Shown here: in pieces, positions 9,835-23,603 of the stretch
Layout of the letters: every line of letters begins with the position of its first letter
Position numbering within the stretch: the first letter of the stretch is position 1
Assembly (NCBI RefSeq): GCF_029227915.1
Contig: NC_079888.1
Span: 13,995,001-14,059,000 of the forward strand
Source: Hydractinia symbiolongicarpus
Lineage: Eukaryota > Cnidaria > Hydrozoa > Anthoathecata > Hydractiniidae
Direction: 5' to 3'
Length of the DNA: 64,000 nt
Translations under genes and position numbers: made by a program
The notes under the pieces: generated by a model
Seen by the model: only the letters and a program-made list of their open reading frames with translations
Databases searched by the model: none
What the model was told of the DNA's origin: nothing

Positions 9835-12309
9835 TTATTTATTCATTAATGTATATCTGAATTTTGTATAATCACAGTACAAAACAGTTTTGGTTGAAAT
9901 TAAGGCAACAAGTTTGGTTGGATGAGACCAATCCTCGAAAATGAAACGAACCAAATCCAATTTATTATCAGCGTTTTTTAAATACTTCCTCCACTGTTTT
10001 GTCCGTTTCTGCTCTCTTCGATCAATTTTGACGCGAATACTTCCCGACATCCCTCGTCTTGATCTTTCATAGCTCTTGATCGAATTAACAATATACTGAT
10101 CAGTTACAAAGTACACTTTGGATCCTTGGCATTTGAGGATTAGACGAAAATAAAACTCAGAGACATCTCCAAAAGTAGCGAGCTTAACATTTTCAAGCTG
10201 TTGGAAGATAACCATGTCATGTATCCGTCATGTATCTTCGCTGATTTCCGTGGAAATTCTTGTGTGACGATGGAGGCTGATGATTCGATTGCACCCAAAA
10301 ATTGTAACGACATTGCTCAAGTATACATGATAAGCGTTGAGATTGAAATTTAGAAAAAATTGTGGAAAACATTAACGTTTATGGTGGGATGGTTTACCGT
10401 TTTACCTAATAGTTTCGACTTCACCGTTTTGACTAAACCTCCATCGGGTAGACCACGAGACCATGGTATGGGACCGAGAGATAACAATAAAACGTGTTTT
10501 AGCGATATCTCCGGTCTACTTTTAGCAATAATAAGCATTCTGGCAAAAATGGTTCTTTCAGCTGCAATTGTTAAAGACTTTTCTTTAAATTTGACCGTTT
10601 CTTTCATTTTTAGGTCGTGGAAGGTCTTCAAGGAAAGCCGGCTGATTGGAGCGTAAAATGACATGAAGGATGACTTGATGTAATCTGTGAGAAATATATT
10701 GAAAGCTCTTTCGCTTTTCGCCCTTGCTTCCAATAAGTCATTTTGTACTTCTTTGGTCGCTTCAACACCGGAACAAAGATTTACCAACGTTTCTTTTTGC
10801 TCAAAAGGATCACTCCAGCCCGAATTCTGGATGGACCAAGATCTCTCGGAACTAAAGGTTTATTATGTATGCACAGGTCATCTTCTAGTCTGGAAGCAGA
10901 AGAGGGCGCGACGTGACTCGTGAATACCCAACGTTGAACCGTCCCAGGGGATGTGCTGTAGTCCAATTCGGGATTGCTTGGTTTTCAGCATTTTTTTGCA
11001 TTCGAAAAAGAATCCACAGAAAGTCAAACTTCCATGAAACGCTGAAGCTATGACACTCTCTATTATCGAAGTTAACGTTTGACAGGTGAGTAGGGTCTGT
11101 CCTTTTCCCGCTTAAGTAAGGTGTCATGGTTGTTGGTAACACATGGAATGGTCTGCAGCTGCAATTGATTGTGTCGGTCACTATTTACTTGACGAAGCTG
11201 GATAACAATTCCATTGGTGCAGTGCATAGATACACCAGTTAGTGAATCACGGTTTATGTCATTGTTGTCCCAAACAAACGTAATAAAAGATGATGGTTGC
11301 ACATAAGATGGACAATAATTTTTTAGGTATTGATTTTGCAATTCGTCGTTAGCTAGAGCTGTTTCTAAAAAGGCTGTTTCATCGTAGGAAATGACATAAC
11401 AACAACGATTAAGCCAAAGCATGAGTTGCTTTGAACCTGTTTTACGTTGTGTGCAAAGAGAAAGAAGAGTGTGCTTTGATGTTCGATGTATCCCATTAGT
11501 TACGCTATAAATGATGTCCTGGATTATCGACTGGACGATTCGTCTTTTCTTTTCAGATATTCTCGAGTTCCTGCTTGTTACCAGCGATGTTATTAAGTTG
11601 TCGAGTAATGGAGATATTGAGGTCTTATTTCTAATCAGTTCATATTCTTTTGATGGCCATTGTTCATAGGTTAAAGGCATAGTTTTTATCTCTCGGCGTA
11701 TTGCTGTTGCAATGCTGCCAATAACCTTCTCTTGTGTTGATATTTGTTAACTTTCTTCCATTTTTCGTATTTTACGTGACATTATGTCGATAATCTCTCC
11801 CTTTGGTACATCTGAATTGAAGAAGAAAGAGTGTACACCGTCTTTTGGTATCCAATGCTCTATACGTTCACCAAAATGTTCCAAAACTGCGTTTGTAAGG
11901 ATTCTTACTTCGACTGTAGACGGTTCTTCGCACAAAACTTTGTATGTTTCTACTAACATGTTAGAATGCAAAATCTCTTTATTAACAATAACGTGCTATT
12001 CGACAAACTGAAGCAAACGGTTGATATTAGTTGTTTGTAGTTTGGTTGCTGTAACCTTGTGCGTTGGTCTTGTGTAGTCGCGATAATAACTTTTATGGTA
12101 TCGCAATCCCATCGCCACTATATTCTTTCACTCTATCCCGGCAACGTGCACAACTAATCTTGGAATGTCGTTTTTGTGCAAAGCATTACCTTTAAGTTTA
12201 TTAGCTGCATCTTTAGTGAGACAAAGCTGTGGTTTCTCATAGCCACTTTTCGATGTATTGGTGTTTCGTTTAAAGCATATGCAACACTCTTTATCAGCAA
12301 TAATTTCAC
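9835..12309 (-). pseudogene. decayed copy of a repeated cnidarian transposon-type gene family
   Basis: This is a string of minus-strand coding fragments in consistent order but broken frames. Near 12309-12130 is a CCICFKR start with a likely acceptor, and nearby is a YHKSYYRDYTR motif, where the family normally has a cysteine. The frame 11971-11072 is interrupted only by an in-frame TAA at 11747-11749; it contains FGERIEHWIP and, later, FVWDNNDINRDSLTG and HCTNGIVIQ. The next fragment, 11181-10885, is in another frame. Then come 10787-10350, with IAKSRPEISLKHVLLLSLGP followed by PDGGLVKTVKSK, and 10215-9835, with VYFVTDQY and KSYERSRRGMSGSIRVKIDR. I recognise these motifs as belonging to a multicopy family common in cnidarian genomes. 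Whether it is a mobile element or an amplified domesticated gene is not known to me. At least one stop and several frameshifts make this copy dead. Confidence 0.65.
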
Positions 12310-15300
12310 CTGTGTTAAAAAGGGCGGTAATAAATAACAGTTAACAAAAGTTTATATGCATTCGATTAGTGTGGACAAGACATAATTATCAAAAAAGTCT
12401 TCGTGAAGGATAAGGTGGGCATTGAACACTGACAAACAGAGCACATTTTTACAATGAAGTTTTGTGTTTAGTGTGTTTACTAGGCTGTAAAAATCTCTTT
12501 ACCTGACAGATTTCTCTTACGTCCGATACACGTGATTGTTGTATTTCTGCGTCAGTGTTAACTTCTGAAATAACATCTCCTCTTTCGAATTTTTGAAGTG
12601 TGTGTTTATGGGTGTATAAATAGAAGCATTTTTGATGAAATTTATATTAAAGAATGCTGTGACTTTCCAATAATACGTGAAACACATAATCATTGTATAC
12701 AGCCTCTAAAAACGTTGTTCCCGTGAACGATATTGCATTGATTGATTGACACTAGACATAAACGGTCACTTTGGAAACTTGAAAAAGTAATTCCATTAAT
12801 AACTGGCAAAGACAATAATGTACGAGTATGTGCCGAAATGTTTTACGATCTGTAAACAGACCAGTAAACAAACTTTACCCTGTTGCACTGTCAAGTAAAA
12901 GGATGCGAATACGTGAAGAAGAGAATTTTGAACATATACAGATTGTATTCATAGATGAAGATGACATTATAGTAGTAAACCGCCTGTAGGGGGAAGTGTG
13001 GTTTTAAGACATGATATTTAGTATGTATGTATATGTGTTCCGAATGTGTGTTTGGTTAGTTGTGTTTTTAAAATATATTGAGTTCGCACGTGTTGTTAGT
13101 TGGTATGTTTTAAACTCTCATGTTTTTTAAGGGATTCGTAGTTCTTTATATTGATTCTGAAAAAACCTATGGCGCCTGGCGAGCAGGTTTGTTTGGCGGG
13201 TTTTTATTAATGCAAATATTTCCAAGACCAGAGTAATATCTCGATATATGAGAAAGGTGAGGACAACTTGGTATAACGACATGTATACTTCGTATAGCTG
13301 GGAAAATATAAATAAATGCACTCAGGTTTTTATATGTGTACTTTATCATATTCATGTAACGACTTTGACTGAGTAACACCTCAAGGCCATCATATCATTC
13401 AAAGTACCATTTTAAAGGTTATTTTTATTTGGAGTTTAACACGCTCTATGGGGTACTAGGCTTGTGGGACAGATTTTTCGGTCCTTTGAGATCAAGGCCC
13501 ACTTAACGCAGGTATGTTGTATCTCGTACATAGAAGACAATATTTTACGTCAAATCCATGCAATCATTTTTATCTTTCTCATATTACAATATGACTTACC
13601 ATATTATGTAATTTCATAAACAGGTGTGATACTCTGCAAGGCACGACAAATACTTCAAGTTACTTGCAGTATCTACTTACAACAATTAGAAATGAGATAG
13701 AATAGAAGGACTGTGGTTAGATACAGTCCCGCCGTTTTAAAGAATATCTTATGTACTTTATCTGTAAGACAAAAAGGGTAGAATCAAAATATGGCTAGTA
13801 ATTTTTTCTGAATTTCGACTAAATTTTCAATAACAGAAAGCAAGAAACCCTGCGGCTTAAACATTCCCGCCATTAGCAACCCAAGGTTCTTAAAAAACCT
13901 GCGTACTTTTGAAAGTTAAAGTAGAGGTAAAAAAAAGAGGAATATGTGGAAAAACGATTGAGTAATGTTGACTCTTTTTTTAGCCCCTCGCAATCATTTT
14001 ACAATAACATATGAAACATAAAATTTCAGTGGTTAAAGTGTGGTGACTTCCCATAATTTTTGTTAGCGTCAGAATGGACAAAATATTATTGATGTGACGT
14101 CACGTCTGTTCTTTTGAAATATCCTCAAATGCACTTTCAAAGTCATTTTTTCGCCTTCTTATGCTTTATTAGCTAATTTTAGATATTTAAAACGTTTGAA
14201 ACAGTTTTCCTTAATCCAAAGTCAATGTTGTAAGGCTAAAGAGTTTTTTGAAAATTCCTATTGCGGATGCTTGCATAACGACTGAAAAAGAAAGCTTCGT
14301 TAAACAAGTAGCTAACATAGAAAGACATGTCCAATTTTAAAAGACTCGAATTTGTCAAATTGTGTTCGAAAAAATGTTTTAGATTCGAAGAAACCACAGA
14401 TCCATTTTGCGCAGCATTTTGAAAGACTAAAAAAGCACTTTCAGTCACGGCAGTGATTTGGCCACGAAATGTTGTGGTCACACAAAGAATAATCCATAAG
14501 CGGTCCGCGATGATCTGATTATTTATTTCTGTGTTCAGATTGTCATTGAATTGCTTGACATTGAAACAAAGAATTCTCATTCTTTTAAGTCTAGTTAGCG
14601 TGAGTAGCAAATGTGTTTTTCTGCACAGAGCAGAGAAATGAAAAGCGTTATCATTGTTTCAACATATATAACACCTAATATAACAATTAAATATTGTAAA
14701 ACATCGCTATTCCCACAGAAAAAGAGTGCTTATCCAATTGCAGAGGGGAGATCTTTTTCTTCAGCTAAACTAACAAGAGGCTACCAACACATTTTCAAGT
14801 TTATTATCTAGTTTGATAACACTATTTCAGCCGTTTTTAAACAGAAGCTTAGTTGTGAAGACTTGATCTGTTCCTTGTTTTATTTAAAAACGCAGGTGCT
14901 CTAACATTAGTTCATTTTTCAGTTAAAACAAATTAAAAATTAGAGAAAAAAATACCAGAATTTTACTTTAATATAATTCCGTACTAAATGCGTTAAAAAA
15001 GATTTTTAATTTAAACAATCTAACTGTTTGTTTTAATAATATACTCAGGAAGTCTGTGAACAAGTGCAGAATCGTCACATGTTTTCATTGTCGATTCCTA
15101 ACAATTCTCTAGCCACCATGAACATAACAACATTTTATTGGGTAACAGATTACATTCGAATTAGAAACCACCAACAATCGTCTTCGCCTGTAGTCGGAAC
15201 AAAAGATCTTTTGACAGAAACTAATAATTGAATCAAATTTTGCAAAAATAAGGGGAGGGGAGGGACCGGTAAGCTCCCAGGAGCTTCTCCTATATATTTT

Positions 15301-15658
15301 TCTAACAAAAAGGACTATACACTTTTGTCGAATTACATGCCTAATTTTATAATTCTGATGCTTTGACTTTAAAAGCATATTCATTGAATTGGTGTGTATA
15401 AATCGCTAACTAACATGCGAAAATGTCGTTTGGTGGTATTTATGTAACAATTAAAATCTTCTTAATTTTTGACTAGTACTAATTAACCTTGGTTTCACGC
15501 AGAGGTCAATTAGTACAAAATTAAAAAAACTGTTTTAACAGCTTGTTTGTTTGTTGCTAACCATAAGAAAATTTTTTACTAGTTTGAAGGTTATTTAGAA
15601 AAAAATCAGGGGGCTTCAAGTGCAAATAAACAGAAAATACTTTTACCTGATGCGACGT
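12310..15658. other. gene-poor stretch
   Basis: No exon set could be supported. A minus-strand open frame of 124 codons at 14236-14610 and one of 91 codons at 15109-15384 have no recognisable domain and no splice context. They are near the length expected by chance over a window this size. The remainder is AT-rich without a visible RNA gene. Confidence 0.5.
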
Positions 15659-18600
15659 CTAAATAATATAAACACCGTCCACTTTTTTAGCTCCTTCCAC
15701 GAAAAACTTTCTTCGTACCAGATTTTGTGCTTCTTTTAATGTGATATTCCCCCATCTACTGACTTCAGCTGGTTTAACTTTAGGAAAAAATATATTGATA
15801 TTTGGCATCAATTTGTAGGTAATGTATTTCCACATGATCAATGTATTTCCATCGCCAGCTTCAATCCTCCATTTCGAGTAGGGTTCCCCTAGTTTGTGGT
15901 AATCTTTAAACTTCATAAATTCGTCACTATCTCCATTCCGAAAACTCCTTTCTGAAGCAACATACTGGGTACATAGTTTTGTCGTAAAAACCTTTGTTTT
16001 TTCTCCCTTGTAATGACCAAAACCTTGCGGACGGTGAGTATGACACATGTGAAGGTCTGTTGAAGTAGAGCAGTCATGGTCGCATATAGCTAAACAAAAT
16101 GGACATTTTGCTTGGCATTCAAACAATTGATCTTTGATATTGTTGATTACAACTCTGTTCACATTGTATGCATCAATTTCTTTTATCTCTTCTGCAAGAA
16201 TGGCCGTTTCAGAATCTCTAAGCACACTTGTCAGAATTTGAATTAACTCCGAAATTTCAACTATATCCTCCGGAATGTAAACGCATTTAAAATCGGCAAG
16301 GCCAATTCCAATATCTTTCAAGGCAGGACATTCAGCGACAACTTTAAGAACGTTATCGTCACTTCCTGTTGATATTTGGTTTAACGAGTCTTCTATTTTT
16401 CGTATATGCTCTGACACTTTGGCTGAGATACACTCGATTGCATTAACATTGTGTCTATCAATAACATCGGCAATTTTCTCAGAGAACAGCTTTATAACGT
16501 CCTGAAAATAGAGCTTAATTTGATCAGCGTGTTTTTGCGATAAGTTTGGTTCTGAAACGTAATCTAAAATGTCAAGCAAAACTAAACCATGTATGGTTTC
16601 TTTCCGAGGAATGTGTTTCTCAATAATCATGTTTGGTAACGATTCGGAAGTTTGAAACTCAGTGAGGTTTTTTATTTCGAGCTCAAACACCTTTTTGATG
16701 ATAATACGAGCAATCTCTCTGCATCCGATCATCATTTTGCCTTCTTTTTTGAGAATTGAGGTGAAGAGCTGTTTAACTCTTTCTTTTTCTTTCTGGACTG
16801 TTTTCTCAAGATCAACTTTATTGAGAAAACTTTCTTGCGCTTTTGAGAAGAAAGGAATTGCCATGTGAGCTGCATGAAAGCAAAACATGATCTGTAGCTC
16901 AATACCAGGTTGAAACTCTGTTTGATAGTTCATATCCTGATGAGTTTGTTTCAATACTTCCAACGAATAATTGATGAATTGTTTGGATAACTTTTTGCAA
17001 GAGAACTCCTCCTTTTCATCTTGCATCTTCATTTGGATAATATCATTAATAGATTCACACATCAAGTAATCTCTTTCCAATATCTGAATGCTTTTATCTA
17101 TTAGATTCCTTATTTTTTTACGCAATGCTTCAGGTAATTTATCTGTGTGCCTGAAAGCGTTTTCAACTACATTCTTTGGGTGTTTCCATCTCTTGAAATC
17201 AATATGTGACATTTTAACCCATCTAATATCTATTGGTTTAGTGAGATCAGCAAAATTTTCGTTCACTCTGTTAAAGCCATTCTGATATTCAAATTGATCC
17301 AGAAGACTGCCTAGAAACTTTCGGTTAATATTTTCGACTTTGTATCGATCTAAAGAGCTTTCTTTCACAACATTGTTAGTGATGCGCTCCCAAAAACCCC
17401 TAAATTCCACATCAATTTCGCCTTGCGAGAATTCGCTTCCATGATTCTGTGTTTGCTCACGCGTTAAAAGCATACTCAACGCCAAAGTGCGCGCTTCTTC
17501 GTAGAGAGATGAACATGCTTTGGAAATTTCATCTTGCCACGCTTGCTCTTCTTTGTTGTAGTTATGACATTTTTGTAGGCGAGACCTCGCTTCTCTCAAC
17601 GTTCTTTCAAGATACTCCCTCATAAAGGATATGGTGCGTTCTTCCCAATCCTTAAATATCACTTTGTGGATTATTCGACTGTTGATAAAAGCATGAAATC
17701 GGTTTTCTTCGAGTTCCAGCTCTTTATGAGCGCAATCTGTGATATTGTCGACATATTTACCGTAGCGTTCAATAAGGGCTGAAATAAAATCTTTATCCTC
17801 ACGATGCGAATTTGCATAAGCTTGCATCATTTTACGATATTTTTCAACTTCAGCATTCATTTTTGAAAAAATATGCAGTTTCCATTCACTTCGTTTTTGT
17901 TCAATCTCATGTCGGACTTCAAGTTCAGCTTTGTGCCGTAAGCTTAACACATAGTTTTCTTGAAGAACACGGAACCAAATCTCTCCAAGCTTTGTTGAGA
18001 ATTCTGGAATGGTCATCGCGTCATCTTTTTGCTCTAAAACTTTGAGAATGTAATCACGTAGTCGACATGCAGCTTGGCTGTACCAAAAGTCAGGTGGACT
18101 CATTGGAGGTGATCCCTCCAACAATGATGGAAAATAAAAAAAATCTTGCTCAAGTGAGAGATCAAGTATATCTTTAAAGCTTTGAAACCGCGATTCCTGT
18201 CCCATGCTTTTTGCTTGTAATTTTACAGTTTCGTCCATTTGCTGCAGAAAGGATTGCCTGTTTGTTAGATTCTTATCAAAAGCAGTACTATCGCATTGCT
18301 GGTGCACAAACACGCAATGAGGTTGAAAGTTCACTAGATTCATTCTCATTAGGGCACAAGTGCTGATTTGGAGGAAGTTTTCAATACCTGTAGGTAATTC
18401 ACCAAATACGTTAATGATTGTCAGATCTGATATTCCAATCACAAATGTAGCGATTTCGTTATCATGCGTCTCACTATCTCGAAATTCTGGTGCGGCTAGA
18501 CCTTCAGTATCAATAATTATCAGTGCATCATAAGGCCAATCCTTAATCTCCACTGGAATAAGCTGCATAAATGCTCCTCTAGTACACCTTCCTGCACTCA

Positions 18601-21342
18601 CTGGAAACTGCATCCCAAACATAGTGTTTAACAGCGTGGACTTTCCAGTACTTTGGGTCCCCAAAACAGTAATAACAGCTATCCTTGGATCTTTTGCAAT
18701 ATTTAATTTCTGTTTCAGCATTGTATTTGCATTAGTTAAAACAGCGCTCAACCAATCCACTGGAGATGACAGCCCGTCACCATCCATGATTTCTATCGCT
18801 ATACCATCCAACAGAAAGCGCGCTGCCATTTCAGGAAATTTGGAGTGAGAAAGTTTTAATTGAGCAGTTCGATTATCATTATCTGGTTGTGATGCAATAA
18901 TTTCATAAATTTGGGCAATCTCACGAAGGACATTTTCTATCCCTACAGACATGCTAATAATAGTATGCATCAAGTTCTTGCATTCTTTTGATGCTGCTTT
19001 AGTTTCTTCCGATTCTTCAAGTTTTCCATACTCTGCTTCTTTTCTCTTTTTGTCATCCTCTTCTTTACATTTCTGATAGGCATTCACTGCCACTGTGTAC
19101 TGTTGACGCAACTGAGTCAGACGCTGTTTACACCATTCATCTAATGAATTCTGAATATTCTTAACATATGCGCTGCAAGCAGAATCGACAACTTGTTCCA
19201 AGAGGAATGTAGCAAACTTCTTTATGAATAAAGGAAAATCATTATTCACCAATTTAAACTGTTCTTCCCTTATGGCGATCATTTCATTTGATTTCTGCTT
19301 TCTTATTTCTATGTCAGGGCTTCTATTGCTTTTTCGTTGCGCATCTGCGTATGCTTTAACTTTTGATTGTAGGGGTAACAGGTCCTTCCTTGCCTCGTTC
19401 CTTTCCCCTTCGTTTGTTTTATCACCAATAGCAACCAGATCTCTTAACATAGTTGACGCTGTATCGTTAGACTCGCTTGCGTATGGTATTTGTTTTGATT
19501 CCAATTCAATACCTTCTTCAACAGAGAAGCGATCCATCAGAGGCTTTGGTGATCTTTCTGTATTAAGATAGTCCTGGATTTCTTTCCGCAAGAATGGTAA
19601 TAATTCCTTTGATTCTGGTTCCACAATCTTGCACCCTAAATTTGAAGAGATATCTCTGAATAAACGTTGTTGTGATTTAAATCTATCTCTTGTAATTTCT
19701 GTGATGACCACGATCAATCTTGGATTAGATTCTGTTTTTTTCACTTGATGAGCTATCTGCTCCAAGACCCCTCTGTAATTTATCTTGGTAAACATACTCT
19801 CCTCAACAAACATAATGACCACATCTGAATTTGCAACCATGACTGATGCAGTGTCAGCATGACTCAGCGCATCTCCACGAAGATTCAATAATGTAAAAGA
19901 TTCAGAAAAATCCGCCGGTTTTCCGATCTGTTCATACCACAATGCTTCTACGTTCCCTTCACTTTTGACTCGCACCCTCATGCTTGACATGGCGTTTTTG
20001 TTAAAAAAGCCACAACTCCCTTTTAAAGCATGTTTTTTAAAGCCGAGAATATCATTTCCAATGCTTGATTTCGATAGTGATATTTCTCCCATCCTTAACA
20101 TCGAAACCACAGTGATGTTTGCATTGATGGCGTTACCTTCAACTAAATGGCCAGTCTTTTCAATCCAAGATACTGGAATGTGATGCAAAGATGTATCAAA
20201 AAACAGCGCTTCGTCTTTACCTTCCTCAAAGCCGGATACAGATAAAACAGGTACGGCTAATTTACAAAATGCCAGTTTTTTGAAAAGTTTTTGCCGATTT
20301 GCAGCAGACGATTTCAAAATAACTGTGTGTATAAGGTCCATCGGATGATAATGACCTGTTTGTTCACCCTTTTCGTCTTTCCATTTGATTAATTGATTGA
20401 TTGAAGTGTAATCCATCATGATGATCGATTGAAGCAGACGTAAGACAGCTGTTTTTCTATCAGGAGCCAATGTTTCGTGTGTTTCACTTTCAACGATTGT
20501 ATTTGCATGTGATATAGTCCACATGATGTCTTCATATGTAACGTCATCTTTAATTGACGTGCTAATGTCTTCAATAAATAAATCATCCTACAATAAAGCA
20601 AAGTGTTGTATTATGGTGACAGTACCAATCACAATAGCAACGATAACAGCAGCAAGAAGAAAAATAACAACAACAATAACAACAAAGACGACAATAATAG
20701 CTGCAGAAACATTAATACTTTCTCTACCTGTTCGTTATTACGACTGGCTTTCATACTCCACTCACTATCCCCATATTCAGTTGAAATCATTAGTTTGTAT
20801 TCATAATCCATTTTATTCTCTAAATCCAATTGAAATTTAACTATGCAAAAGCCGTGCTTATCCTTGGACACATTTTCAATATTCATGGAACGAGTTGTAC
20901 TGTTTGATCCCAATGTATACGATAATTCATATAGTCTCTTTTCCGTCACTTCGGAATCCTCATTCCAATATAATGTCGTTTCTGCAGTATCTGTGAAGCT
21001 AATGGATACATCTTTGGGTTCCTGAAGTTTGTTGGTGGAAATGAACAGCTCCTCACTCCATCTACTTATAAAGCTACCACCGCATGCTCGTACTCTACAG
21101 CTGTAAAGTGTATCATAATCAAGATTTTCAAAACAGATTTTATTCTGTGTTTTATCTTTATGTTCATTTCTATCATGCCATTGCCTTTCATTGTTTTTTT
21201 TTATTTGAACCTGATAACTGATTTTAAAGTCAAGTTTGTCAGCGTCGAATGACTTCCAACTTAACGTTACTAAGCGATCACCTCTCAATTCGGAAACTAA
21301 CTGAAGTGGCTGTTGTATATAGCTGATGTTTTCGAAATCCAT
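15659..21342 (-). CDS. GVIN1: FN3-VLIG: very large interferon-inducible-type GTPase (GVIN1/URGCP-like), 1847 residues, 2 exons
   Basis: This is a cytosolic giant GTPase of the VLIG family, relatives of GBPs associated with interferon-type responses in vertebrates. Exon 1 is 21342-20728 and exon 2 is 20587-15659, joined in phase 0 across a 140-bp intron (CAG|GTAGAG, TTGTAG|GAT). Residues about 1-200 contain two fibronectin-III domains (WSKSF-type strand LVTLSWKSFDADKLDF; YSCRVRACGG). The G domain follows. G1 is GTQSTGKSTLLNTMFG at about 846. RCTRGAF is the switch region, and the G3 motif DTEGL is at about 897. The VLIG-type G4 region FVHQQCDSTAFDKN is at about 966. A long helical Lys/Glu-rich region is next. 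The C-terminus has the family's Cys/His cluster (CPFCLAICDHDC, then CHTHRPQGFGHYKG at about 1700) and ends in a conserved W-rich segment. The length fits the family. All GTPase motifs look intact. The start is the first ATG of the FN3 frame; upstream exons cannot be excluded. Confidence 0.93.
20637..20710. repeat. imperfect AAC/AAT/AAG trinucleotide low-complexity tract in the VLIG intron
   Basis: The 140-bp intron between the FN3 exon and the GTPase exon is largely an imperfect trinucleotide-type tract. Read through on the minus strand it encodes an artificial run of leucine and phenylalanine, which is not a real membrane segment because the splice donor lies before it. Confidence 0.7.
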
Positions 21343-23603
21343 CGTCGTGTATCGACCTAGGATACAATATATAGCTGAGATAACAACTTGCTATAAGGAG
21401 CGGAGCATATAAAAGAAACAAGGAATTAGCGTATTTATTCAGAGTAACAAATATAAACATTAAACGTACAATGTTAAGTACTGAGCTATATAGTACATAT
21501 AGTACATGTACTATTTTAATTCAAAAAGTGCTAGGTTTTTTTTTCGGACATATTTTACCGTCCCCCTCTACAAATTTTGGTAGGCTTGTCCAAATTGAAT
21601 AAAATTTTGCACACTTACAGTGTGCCTCAAAAGAAACAAAATAGTAGCAAAATGTTTTTGTTTCTGTGAGCACCTTTCTGTGACGCGATCGAAAGCTAGA
21701 AATTTGTCCGTAATACAACTATCTGCTTAAAATTCAATTACTTTTTTTTAAATTTTCACATTCTGTTATAGCCAAGTATAATATTTAACATATTTTCCAC
21801 TTCTTACATAGTTCGCATAAAAAATGTCAAAAATTGTTAAAAAAATCCGTTGGATTAATCATGTGCCCAAGATTTACCGAAAAAGATTTTCCATTGATTA
21901 AATAACGCTGTGTTGTAAGTTTTAAGTTCTACGGACAAACCTAACTAAATTCTTATACTTTTCGAATTATAAGAATTTCATAGAAATTTTTAGGAATAGT
22001 CCCGATCAATAGCCAAGATCTAATGTTCTGAGAGGTATGGGACCTAAAAATTTGGCATGCAGGCGCCTAATAGATAAATACTCTGTAAATCATAGCAAGA
22101 AAAAGTTATTATAAAAAAATAAATCAAAATCCGCCTCCACCCCGTGATCGAATAGAGTAAAGAAAAATAAAACTTTAGAAATTTTAAGTTTTCATTTTTA
22201 AAAAGTTTAAAATAAAGCAACCTCGATCCCAGCACCTGTAGCGTTTTTGATATGAGGATGAAACGCGTACGAGACCCTGGTACAACAGACTTAATTAACA
22301 AATGAGATTGCGTGTACGGCTGTTTTAAATTATGTTAAAAAGATAATTAATGCAGAAGATTCTTTTGCATTTTCTTTATCAACCACAAATATGGTGATGA
22401 GCAGGTTTTTATGGTTTCTTGTTTATGAAGAAAATATTTATTAATTTACGTTATTTTTGACTTATCTTGCATTGTTTACAAATTTATCAAAACTTCACAA
22501 AATTTTTAAACATTACTTTTGTTCTCTCACTGATGGTGAAAAAGGAAGCTGACAACTCAAATGTATATATTTCGTCAGAATATTTTTTTTGTACATGTAC
22601 ATGTACATGTTTTGTACATGTTTGTTCGCGTTTACAATCAATCAATGATTGGAGCAAGTAGAAGACATATTTTGTCTATCATCAAGCCCCATCTAGTTGA
22701 GATAGGTTAAAGAGAGTAGGTTAAAATTAACGTAAAAAAAAAAGAAAAATGTGATACTAAAAATATTGCGAATAATCTAAATCATTAAATAACAAGAAAT
22801 GTTTTGTGGTTTTCTTACAATGCGTCAACAAGCAAATAGTTTTTTGAAATGGTGCAACGAAAATCCTGTCCTGTGTACGAAAGTAACAGGTACCCTCACC
22901 TTTTGTTGGGACACAAATACTTATATATTTTGAAAAAACTGAAAATTTTATTTTTGTTTTCATATGCTAAAAAGTAAAGAAAACTTCCGTGCAAATGCGA
23001 CTGTAGTGTGTATGCTGACTAACTAGCTAGATGCTGTTGGCTTAAAGATGCACAAACACAACAATGACAACCAATTTTTCTTAAAATGCCACATGTGTCA
23101 AAAGATATCTTCTAACAGACTTTTGGGACAAAATACTAGCTAAAGTATTGAAAAATGAATGGAAATAAATTAGAGAATAAAGTATCACTAGCTGTATAAA
23201 TAAAAAGAAATATATACAAAAGATTATAACTAACTAATATGTTATTGTTTTTAGGCAATGAGAAAGAAAATATTACAACACAACAATAAAGATAATATCA
23301 CAAGTTAATGATGAAGTACGCAGGCTGTGTGCTGAAACAAACTTAAAACGGTTTAGTGAAATTTTCGGAAGTAATGGAACCTCAAATTAACTTTAAGAAG
23401 AAAAACAAGATATTATGGGTATCACAACTATGCAAATTAATACTGTCGTAAATTTAAAAGACAATGCAAGATTTTCTGCCGGAATGCACAAATAAGTTTT
23501 TAGAAAAATTGTAATATGAAGAGCGTTATATCATCACTTAAAGCTCATTAATGTTATTTTGTTTCCAATACCTAGTGCTGATATTATGTCCAGTATAATA
23601 TAA
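21343..23603. other. VLIG 5' flank and gene-poor DNA
   Basis: The first few hundred bases above 21342 should hold the VLIG promoter, but no element can be named with confidence. Further on there is a short alternating GTACAT microsatellite near 22592-22620 and one arm of an inverted dispersed repeat (22219-22293). No exon was recognised. Confidence 0.4.
22219..22293 (-). repeat. dispersed repeat, inverted relative to 25708-25783
   Basis: About 75 bases match the reverse complement of 25708-25783 with scattered mismatches. They share AAGTCTGTTGTACCAGGG, CTCGTACGCGTTTC, TATCAAAAA, CGCTACAG and the end CGAGGTT. The two arms are about 3.4 kb apart and flank a RecQ-type helicase relic. Confidence 0.8.

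Noticed and set aside
14236-14610. 124-codon minus-strand open frame
   Set aside because: Its length is near chance expectation for the window, with no domain, splice context or signal sequence.
20629-20727. Leucine/phenylalanine-rich apparent membrane segment after the FN3 domains
   Set aside because: It lies beyond the donor and is translation of the trinucleotide-rich intron.
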